DNA from: Amarolinea aalborgensis | GTDB lineage: Bacteria; Chloroflexota; Anaerolineae; SSC4; Amarolineaceae | Length of the DNA: 19,248 nucleotides | Direction of reading: 5' to 3' | Assembly (NCBI RefSeq): GCF_900491745.1 | Contig: NZ_UETR01000053.1 | Location: forward strand, 1 to 19,248 | Part shown: in pieces, positions 14,010 through 19,248 of the stretch | Numbering within the stretch: the stretch's first letter is position 1 | How the letters are laid out: each line of letters starts with the position of its first letter | Translations under genes and position numbers: made by a program | Notes under the pieces: generated by a model | Told to the model about the DNA's origin: nothing | Databases searched by the model: none | What the model saw: only the letters and a program-made list of their open reading frames with translations

Positions 14010-15209
14010 GTGCAGCGCGCCGCGCAGGACGTTGAACACAACGAGGAAAGCGCAACATCCAGCGCGCCGGGAGCGCGGCCTGGCGTGGAGACTCGCGGCC
14101 GATCTCTGATCTCCGATCTCCGGTCTCCGCTGACCAACGAGCACGATCATGCCCATGCCGACGAGCATGACCACGACCACGCCGGCGAGCATGATCATGA
14201 CCACGCTCACACGGGGGGCCTGACGGGGTGGGTGCAGTCGTTTTTTCACCTGCATGGTCATGACGAAGAGGAAGATCTGGTCAGCGACTCGGTCTTGACC
14301 ACCAGCCAGGAAGGCATCCGGGCCTTGCAGTGGTCGCTCGTCAGTCTCTTCTTCACGGCGGTCATGCAGATCATCATCGTGGCTATCAGCGGCAGCGTGG
14401 CGCTGCTGGCCGACACCATCCATAATTTCGCTGATGCTTCCACGGCCATTCCCCTCTGGATGGCCTTTGCGCTCAACCGGCGCCAGCCCACGCGCGGTTT
14501 CACCTATCGCTATGGCAAGGCCGAAGACCTGGCCGGCGCATTCGTCGTGTTAGTCATCTTTGCCAGCGCGTTGATCATCTTTTACGAAACCTGGCAAAAG
14601 CTGATTCATCCCGAACCGGTGCACAACCTGGGATGGGTGGCAGCCGCGGCCATCATCGGCTTCGTGGGCAATGAGGCCGCCGCGTATGTGCGTATTCGCA
14701 CCGGGCGCCGCATTGGCTCGGCCGCCCTGGTGGCTGATGGCATGCACGCACGCACCGACGGTTTGACCTCGCTGGCAGTGCTGGTGGGCGCGATTGGCGC
14801 CTGGCTGGGCTTTGCCTGGGCCGATCCCTTGATCGGCGCGCTGATCGGCATCGCCATTCTGTTCATCGTGCGCGACGCCGCGCGTACGATGTGGCAGCGT
14901 CTCATGGATGCCGTAGATCCGGCCCTGGTTGACAAATTGGAGCAGACCGCACGCCAGGTCGCTGGCGTGAAGGAGGTGCATCAACCACGCCTGCGCTGGG
15001 TGGGGCATGCGCTGTGGGGCGAAGTGCACGTCGAAGTGGATGGCAACCTGCCCACGCTGTCTAGCCATGCCATTGCTGAAGAGGTGCGCCACGCCCTCTT
15101 TCACGCGCTGCCGCGCCTGCGCGAAATGACGGTTCATGTGGACCCGTGGCCGCAGCCCAGCGCCGATCCCTGGATCTATCACGCCATCACTGAGCACCAC
15201 ACGCGTTAG
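13980..15209 (+). CDS. Cation diffusion facilitator (CzcD/ZnT-type) with His-rich N-terminus; start uncertain
   Basis: Up to 409 residues. It exports divalent metals such as Zn2+ or Co2+ from the cytoplasm in exchange for protons. Residues 53-78 are a His/Asp-rich metal-binding stretch (HDHAHADEHDHDHAGEHDHD). The membrane core (about 115-315) has both metal-site motifs: H148xxxD152 (LADTIHNFADA) and H256xxxD260 (DGMHARTDG). The cytoplasmic C-terminal domain (about 320-395) follows, with VKEVHQPRLRWVGHALWGEV. The first ATG (13980) lies inside the heptamer array, two codons after a TGA, with GAGG from the array 8 nt upstream. Residues 1-10 are repeat-derived and 42-50 come from a second short array. 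GTG 14085 or another non-ATG codon are alternatives. Family certain, start not. Confidence 0.88.
   Translation: MPNAKWKVKSVQRAAQDVEHNEESATSSAPGARPGVETRGRSLISDLRSPLTNEHDHAHADEHDHDHAGEHDHDHAHTGGLTGWVQSFFHLHGHDEEEDLVSDSVLTTSQEGIRALQWSLVSLFFTAVMQIIIVAISGSVALLADTIHNFADASTAIPLWMAFALNRRQPTRGFTYRYGKAEDLAGAFVVLVIFASALIIFYETWQKLIHPEPVHNLGWVAAAAIIGFVGNEAAAYVRIRTGRRIGSAALVADGMHARTDGLTSLAVLVGAIGAWLGFAWADPLIGALIGIAILFIVRDAARTMWQRLMDAVDPALVDKLEQTARQVAGVKEVHQPRLRWVGHALWGEVHVEVDGNLPTLSSHAIAEEVRHALFHALPRLREMTVHVDPWPQPSADPWIYHAITEHHTR
14101..14128. repeat. Second short heptamer array (four GATCTCC-like units)
   Basis: GATCTCT, GATCTCC, GATCTCC and GGTCTCC follow one another without gaps. The unit length is again 7 bp but the sequence is unrelated to the GAGGAAT array 90 bp upstream. 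It lies inside the 5' part of the open frame of the CDF gene. Confidence 0.7.
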
Positions 15210-15245
15210 CACCTAATCAGTGAAATTCTGGTGCAGCCAGCAAAA

Positions 15246-15313
15246 CACGCTAACGCAAGGGCGCTGAGACTCAAAGCCGCCGGGCGGTTTCTGGGCGTCT
15301 TTGCGTCTGAGCT
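15246..15313. repeat. Imperfect intergenic palindrome after the CDF gene
   Basis: ACGCAAGGGCGCTGAGACTC on the left and the reverse complement of the right side (CTCAGACGCAAAGACGCCCA) match imperfectly around a tight CCGCC-G-GGCGG core, followed by TTTCT. The 286-bp gap 15210-15495 otherwise holds only the promoter and operator below. The element resembles the palindrome at 6153-6240 in its ACGCAAAG-type arms. It may end the CDF transcript, but the T-run is poor. Confidence 0.4.
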
Positions 15314-15414
15314 GTTTCCTTTTCCTCTTCGGCCCCGGATTGTCCATGTCCGCAGCCTATTCCAAAAACCGATAAGGCGGGCGTTCTAACCAGCGCTGAA
15401 CGATGGAGCGCTTT

Positions 15415-15443
15415 TTGACAGCTTCAGTCCATTTGGCTATAAT
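15415..15443 (+). promoter_or_regulatory. Perfect-consensus sigma70 promoter of the TetR operon
   Basis: TTGACA (15415-15420), exactly 17 bp, then TATAAT (15438-15443). Both hexamers and the spacer are ideal, which is rare and implies a strong promoter that needs repression. Transcription should start near 15450, just before the palindromic operator at 15456-15469. The membrane-protein and TetR genes follow. Confidence 0.85.
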
Positions 15444-15455
15444 GCTCCCGAACTG

Positions 15456-15469
15456 ACCGACCGGTCGGT
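15456..15469. promoter_or_regulatory. Palindromic operator, probably for the local TetR regulator
   Basis: ACCGACCGGTCGGT is a perfect 14-bp palindrome. It begins about 6 bp after the predicted transcription start, where bound repressor would block RNA polymerase. Size and symmetry fit TetR-family operators, and a TetR gene is second in the operon. That this protein binds here is inference. Confidence 0.7.
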
Positions 15470-15495
15470 AACTTTGCATCAAAAGGAGTCAACCT

Positions 15496-15975
15496 GTGTA
15501 CGCCCTTGTGTACGCCCTAGTTCTGATCCTTCATTCGCTCGTGCGTTGGATCATCGTGATTGCCGCGCTGGCGGCTGTCATACGCGGCATCAGCGGCCTG
15601 TCGGGCCGCCAGGCCTGGAGCGCGCTCGATCAACGCCTGGGAGTGATCTTCACCAGCGCGATGGACACGCAGCTGCTGCTCGGCTTGCTGCTCTACTTCT
15701 TTCTCAGCCCGATCACGACAACCGCCTTGCGCGACCTGGGCGGCGCCATGTCCCAGGCCGGCACGCGCTTCTTTGCGGTTGAACACCTGTTGGTGATGCT
15801 CATCGCCGTCGTGGTGGCGCATATTGGATGGGCGCGGGCCAAGAAGGCCAATGGCGATGCCGCCAAATTCCGCCAAATCGTGATCTTCTTTGGCGCGGCC
15901 ATCGTCCTTGTTCTGTTAGCCATTCCGTGGCCCTTCTCCGCCATGGCGCGACCCTGGCTGCGCCTGGGCATGTGA
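15496..15975 (+). CDS. Four-helix membrane protein of unknown function, first gene of TetR operon
   Basis: 159 residues starting at GTG 15496, with AAAAGGAG (15481-15488) 7 nt upstream. Four membrane helices are visible at about 8-30, 56-74, 94-114 and 127-148. It opens with LHSLVRWIIVIAALA, has a central Phe-rich FFLSPI turn, and ends AIPWPFSAMARPW. From memory, similar proteins occur in Bacteroidota and are sometimes labelled cytochrome b-like. H13, H97 and H109 sit in or near helices and could in principle bind heme, but this is speculation. The TetR gene starts 15 bp after its stop, and both lie behind a strong repressible promoter. A role in response to a small molecule sensed by TetR is inferred. 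Confidence 0.75.
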   Translation: MYALVYALVLILHSLVRWIIVIAALAAVIRGISGLSGRQAWSALDQRLGVIFTSAMDTQLLLGLLLYFFLSPITTTALRDLGGAMSQAGTRFFAVEHLLVMLIAVVVAHIGWARAKKANGDAAKFRQIVIFFGAAIVLVLLAIPWPFSAMARPWLRLGM

Positions 15976-15990
15976 GAAGCGAGGCGCTGT

Positions 15991-16578
15991 GTGTCTGCCA
16001 CTGATGTGACTATGCCGGAGCGCATCCTGGAAGGGGCCACTCACCTCTTCGTCACGCAGGGCTACCACCGCATCTCCATGCGTGAAATCGCCGAGGCGGT
16101 GGGAGTCTCCAAGGCCGGTCTTTATTATCACTTCAAAGACAAGGAAGACCTGCTCCTGGCCATTCTCACCGCCTACCTGGACCACATCGAGCGCCTGCTC
16201 GACGGCGTGCAGCAGGCCGGCGGGTCCACGCGCAGCCAGGTGACCGGCCTGATGCAGGCGATTTTTGCGCAGGCGCCGGAGCAGCGGGCGATCATCCGCC
16301 TGGCCAGCCAGGAAATGCTTCAATTGAGCCAGGAAGCGCGCGCGCGTTTTGGATTGATCTACCATCAAAAATTCATCGCGCAAATTGAAGCCATTTTGCA
16401 GCGCGGCATGAGCCGCGGCGAATTGCGGCCGATGGATGTTCACCTGGCAACCTGGATATTGCTTGGGATGATGTACCCCTTCTTCTATCCCGCGCATGCA
16501 AACGAGTTGGGCGCGCCCGCGGCCGCTATAGATCTGATGCTTGAGGTCTTTTTCGATGGCGCGGGGCTAACGCCGTAA
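15991..16578 (+). CDS. TetR/AcrR-family transcriptional regulator
   Basis: 195 residues starting at GTG 15991, with GAGG at 15981-15984. The N-terminal DNA-binding domain (about 8-55) has ERILEGATHLFVTQGYHRIS, the helix-turn-helix MREIAEAVGVSKAGLYYHF and the KDKEDLL continuation typical of the family. The ligand-binding C-terminal half (60-195) is helical and not recognisable to a ligand class. Length is normal. It is second in a short operon whose promoter carries a 14-bp palindrome just after the start site, so it most likely represses itself and the membrane protein before it. It may also act on the MFS gene that follows, though no copy of the palindrome was seen there. Confidence 0.93.
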   Translation: MSATDVTMPERILEGATHLFVTQGYHRISMREIAEAVGVSKAGLYYHFKDKEDLLLAILTAYLDHIERLLDGVQQAGGSTRSQVTGLMQAIFAQAPEQRAIIRLASQEMLQLSQEARARFGLIYHQKFIAQIEAILQRGMSRGELRPMDVHLATWILLGMMYPFFYPAHANELGAPAAAIDLMLEVFFDGAGLTP

Positions 16579-16596
16579 CGCCGGCGGGCGCCGGCG
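16579..16596 (+). terminator. GC-rich hairpin right after the TetR stop
   Basis: CGCCGGCG is repeated at 16579-16586 and 16589-16596; it is self-complementary, so the two copies pair as a very stable stem. A second, looser stem (CTTGCGGG with CCTGCAAG, one G-T pair) follows within the 140-bp gap before the MFS gene. No T-run is present, so termination efficiency is doubtful. Confidence 0.3.
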
Positions 16597-16718
16597 ACCC
16601 CGACGCTTGCGGGTCAAGACAGCGGTCGCAGGCCGCCTGCAAGCCAAAAGTGTGTGACATTGGGTTGCAGACCGGCTGGAAGCTGCGACGGCGTAGGTTC
16701 TATCCATAGTGAGGTTTT

Positions 16719-18101
16719 ATGAGCGCAACAACCGCTGCGGCTGCGCCCGCGGCAGAAAAACTAGATTTCAAAAAAGTCTTTCCGATCTTCATCATTATTC
16801 TGATTGACCTGCTCGGCCTGACGATCATCATTCCCCTGCTGCCGCTGTATGCCACCTCGTTTGGCGCCAGCGCCTCGATGATCGGCCTCCTGGGCGCGTC
16901 ATACCCGATCATGCAGTTCATCGGCGCGCCCGTCCTGGGGCGCCTGTCCGACCGTTTTGGCCGCAAGCCCATTCTGCTCATCAGCCAGGTGGGCACCTTG
17001 ATCGGTTTTCTGATGCTGGGCTTTGCCAACACACTGTGGCTGCTCTTCGCCTCCCGCATCATTGACGGCCTTTCCGGCGCCAACATCGCCACCGCGCAGG
17101 CGGTCATCAGTGACGTGACTACCGAAAAGACCCGCACCCAGGGCTTGGGCCTCCTGGGCGCGGCCTTTGGCCTGGGCTTTGTCGTTGGCCCCGTGATCGC
17201 CTTCGCCTCGCTGGCGCTCAGCGCCAACAATTACCATGTACCGGCGTTCATCGCCGCCGGATTTTCGGCTATCTCTATTCTGCTGACCTGGTTCTGGCTG
17301 GACGAGACGCATCCGCTAGAAAAACGCAACACCGACAAGGCAAAGCCCACGCTCGGCTTGGGCGCCATGCTGCAAGCCTTGCAGCATCCGCAGGTGGGGC
17401 TGCTGCTCCTGCTCATCTTCGCGCAGCAGGTCGCTTTTGGCGGGTTTGAGCAGATCCTCGCCCTGTTCACCCTCAACCGCCTGGGCCTCAACGCATCGGG
17501 CAATGCCATCATCTTCGTCTTCGTTGGCGTGATCGTCGTCGCGGTGCAAGGCGGGCTGATCGGGCAGTGGAGTCGTCGCTGGGGCGACCGCCGCCTGATT
17601 TACCTGGGCCTGGCTACCTTGATGCTAGGTCTGGCGCTCACCGCCTTGACCCCGCGCCAGCCGCCGCCGTGGTACAACACCGCCGCGGTCACTACCGAAC
17701 TGACGAGCTCAGGCGCGCGCCGTCTACCAGGGGAAACACCCCCAACCTACAGCTTGCCGATTGCTTTGCCGTCCGATGCGAACAAGGGTTGGCTGGGGCT
17801 GGGCTGGCTCTTGCTGGCGATGGTCCCCGCCTCGATTGGCGGCGGCATCTTGCAGCCAGCCATCAACAGCCTGATTACCAAACGCGTCGAAGATAGCGAG
17901 CGCGGCGGCATCCTGGGCATCAGCGCGGCGTTCCTCAGCGGCGCCAATGCCCTGGCGCCACTCTTGGGTGGCGCGGTCTTTCAGTGGGGCGGCGCCAGTG
18001 CGCCGTTCTGGATGTGGGCGGCTATCATGGGAATTCTGTTGGCCGCGGCCATCCGTGCGATCAAGCCGGGTCGTGAGGAGTTGGCCGCGCAAGTCGCGTA
18101 A
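16719..18101 (+). CDS. Major facilitator superfamily exporter, drug-resistance (TetA-like) type
   Basis: 460 residues with 12 predicted helices. Motif A is GRLSDRFGRK (74-83) between helices 2 and 3, with a degenerate second copy (SRRWGDRR) between helices 8 and 9. Motif C in helix 5 (GAAFGLGFVVGP) marks the DHA1 antiporter group that exports drugs or metabolites using protons. A loop of about 50 residues between helices 9 and 10 (PRQPPPWYNTAAVT to SDANKGW) is longer than usual and should face outside. GAGG (16711-16714) lies 4 nt before the ATG. It follows the TetR gene after 140 bp with hairpins between, so it may have its own promoter, which I could not locate. Substrate unknown. Confidence 0.9.
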   Translation: MSATTAAAAPAAEKLDFKKVFPIFIIILIDLLGLTIIIPLLPLYATSFGASASMIGLLGASYPIMQFIGAPVLGRLSDRFGRKPILLISQVGTLIGFLMLGFANTLWLLFASRIIDGLSGANIATAQAVISDVTTEKTRTQGLGLLGAAFGLGFVVGPVIAFASLALSANNYHVPAFIAAGFSAISILLTWFWLDETHPLEKRNTDKAKPTLGLGAMLQALQHPQVGLLLLLIFAQQVAFGGFEQILALFTLNRLGLNASGNAIIFVFVGVIVVAVQGGLIGQWSRRWGDRRLIYLGLATLMLGLALTALTPRQPPPWYNTAAVTTELTSSGARRLPGETPPTYSLPIALPSDANKGWLGLGWLLLAMVPASIGGGILQPAINSLITKRVEDSERGGILGISAAFLSGANALAPLLGGAVFQWGGASAPFWMWAAIMGILLAAAIRAIKPGREELAAQVA

Positions 18102-18115
18102 CGCACAGCATCGTC

Positions 18116-19210
18116 TTAACGGCGCTGACTCAACTCAGAGATGAGGACAGTCAGCGCCAGGCGATCTTCCATCTGGCCGGTTTTGATCGCGATGTCGGCG
18201 TCGAGCAGGCGCTCCATGACCCATTCTAACGTCGCCAGGCTGAGACGCTGCGCCTGCGGCCAGGCCTTCTTCATGGTGAACGGCTTCTGGCCGAGCGCGG
18301 CGCCGGCTGCCTCCTGGCTTTGACCCTGGCTCATCTGCTCTTTGACCTGCAGGAGCAGCCGGTACTGCCAGGCGATCATGCCCAGAATGCCCAACGGCTG
18401 CTCGCCCGCGTCGAGCAGGCTCTGCAGCAGGGCAACGGCCTGCTTGTGATTGCCGCTAGCCAGTGCTTCCACCATCTCGAACACGCTGCGTTCGCGGGCG
18501 CCGCTCACCAGCAGTTTGACGTCAGCTGCGCTGATGGCGCGTGCATTCGCGCTGTAGGTCAGCAGCTTGCTCAGTTCTTGATCCAGCAAACGCAAGTTGT
18601 GGCCCACCAGCTCTGCCAGCGCCTGCACGGCCGCAGGCTCGATCTTGATCTTGCGCTGGCGCGTGCGCTGGGTCAGCCAGTTCAACAACCATTCGTCCTG
18701 TTTCCACCACGGCCCGTCATATTGACAGAGCAAGATGCGCGCGCGCTGCGCCTGGGCCAGGGCCTCCAGCGCCTTCAGCACCGGGTCCGTCTTGCGCACC
18801 TGCGCTGGCTCCAACAAAACCAGGTCGGTCGTGTCTGGCAGCTGCGGCAGATAGGCGATCAGGCTGGCGCGCAGCTGCTTGACCGCAGCCGGCGCCGCCT
18901 CGCCATCCTCGCCGGTCTCGCGGCCAGTGACGCTCCCGCTTTCGCCGTCGTTTTCGCTGCGGCCTTTGCCCTGGCTGCGCTGCGCCTTGCGCGCCAGCGC
19001 GGTCAGCGCAGCGTTGAGGATCACCAGGCGCCGCGGCGCAAGAAACGGCATGGCGTCGCATGCGTGGTGTATGTCCGCCAGCGTGAAGCGCGTTCCGTCA
19101 ATCTCGGTGGTGTTGAGCTGCGCAAATTCGGCCGGCCCCAGCACCGCTTGGATTTCAGCGAGGGCTTCGGCGCGCAAGAACTCTTCGTCGCCATGGATCA
19201 AGTAAATCAT
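18116..19210 (-). CDS. holA: DNA polymerase III delta subunit (clamp-loader)
   Basis: 364 residues from the ATG at 19210; a GTG two codons earlier (19216) is possible, but MIYLIHGDEEFLRAEALAEI is the family's normal opening. The delta subunit opens the beta clamp during loading within the delta/gamma-tau/delta' complex. The N-terminal half is AAA+-like without a P-loop, with FLAPRRLVILNAAL and TTDLVLLEPAQVRKTDPVLK. A Gly/Glu-rich insertion (about 79-108) lengthens it slightly. The middle and C-terminal collar domains show LAELVGHNLRLLDQELSKLL and QPLGILGMIAWQYRLLLQVK, both typical. It converges with the MFS gene, 14 bp apart, without a visible terminator. A housekeeping gene, no sign of damage. 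Confidence 0.92.
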   Translation of the reverse strand: MIYLIHGDEEFLRAEALAEIQAVLGPAEFAQLNTTEIDGTRFTLADIHHACDAMPFLAPRRLVILNAALTALARKAQRSQGKGRSENDGESGSVTGRETGEDGEAAPAAVKQLRASLIAYLPQLPDTTDLVLLEPAQVRKTDPVLKALEALAQAQRARILLCQYDGPWWKQDEWLLNWLTQRTRQRKIKIEPAAVQALAELVGHNLRLLDQELSKLLTYSANARAISAADVKLLVSGARERSVFEMVEALASGNHKQAVALLQSLLDAGEQPLGILGMIAWQYRLLLQVKEQMSQGQSQEAAGAALGQKPFTMKKAWPQAQRLSLATLEWVMERLLDADIAIKTGQMEDRLALTVLISELSQRR

Positions 19211-19227
19211 ACACACCGGCTTGGAAT

Positions 19228-19242
19228 AGACTTCCGAAGTCT
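19228..19242. repeat. Perfect 7-bp inverted repeat upstream of holA
   Basis: AGACTTC-C-GAAGTCT is a perfect palindrome around a single base, bounded on both sides by TTGGA. It lies 18 bp upstream of the holA start and may be the first unit of a larger intergenic repeat or an operator; the window ends 6 bases later, so this cannot be decided. Confidence 0.45.
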
Positions 19243-19248
19243 TGGAGA

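Noticed and set aside
13568..14423. Overlapping minus-strand open frames encoding repeated SSFLIPH peptides
   Set aside because: They are the translation of the GAGGAAT heptamer array, which gives a 7-residue period in every minus frame. They overlap the methyltransferase and CDF genes and lack ribosome sites.
18102..18115. Terminator between the convergent MFS and holA genes
   Set aside because: Only 14 bp with no inverted repeat or T-run; transcripts may simply overlap.

Overview
The window is about 19.2 kb of GC-rich bacterial DNA with long, tightly spaced genes. It looks like a Chloroflexota chromosome, probably Anaerolineae or Caldilineae. This is inferred from the large secreted propeller and DUF11 proteins, a YLPLV-like terminal motif, dockerin-like EF-hands on a non-cellulosomal protein, multi-zinc-ribbon membrane proteins and heptanucleotide intergenic arrays. 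No rRNA or marker gene here can confirm it. No tRNA, rRNA, CRISPR array or insertion sequence was found.

Layout. 1-1.9 kb (minus): the start of an HNH nuclease gene, an overlapping ribbon-helix-helix-like small protein, and a CNNM/CorC membrane protein with its own promoter. 2.0-6.0 kb (minus): one 1321-residue secreted multidomain protein with two beta-propellers, the second apparently inserted into a jelly-roll domain. 6.0-9.3 kb (plus): a small exported helical protein behind a pho-box-like promoter, a hairpin-rich spacer, then an OmpR-type response regulator overlapping a sensor kinase. 9.4-12.0 kb: two convergent secreted proteins, one with a jelly-roll plus a carboxypeptidase-regulatory-like domain, the other with dockerin-like EF-hands and a conserved domain of unknown function. 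12.2-13.8 kb (plus): a triple zinc-finger membrane protein followed by a TehB-like methyltransferase.

13.85-15.2 kb: a roughly 160-bp heptanucleotide array runs into the apparent 5' end of a histidine-rich cation diffusion facilitator (CDF) gene. 15.4-16.6 kb: a perfect-consensus sigma70 promoter, overlapped just after +1 by a perfect 14-bp palindrome, drives a four-helix membrane protein and a TetR regulator, which looks like an autoregulated operon. 16.7-18.1 kb: an MFS exporter, convergent with holA (DNA polymerase III delta) at 18.1-19.2 kb.

The clearest working units are the exported protein with its two-component system, and the TetR operon with its operator. The most unusual sequence features are the heptamer array that supplies the apparent CDF start codon, the nested propeller, and the hairpin cluster before the response regulator.
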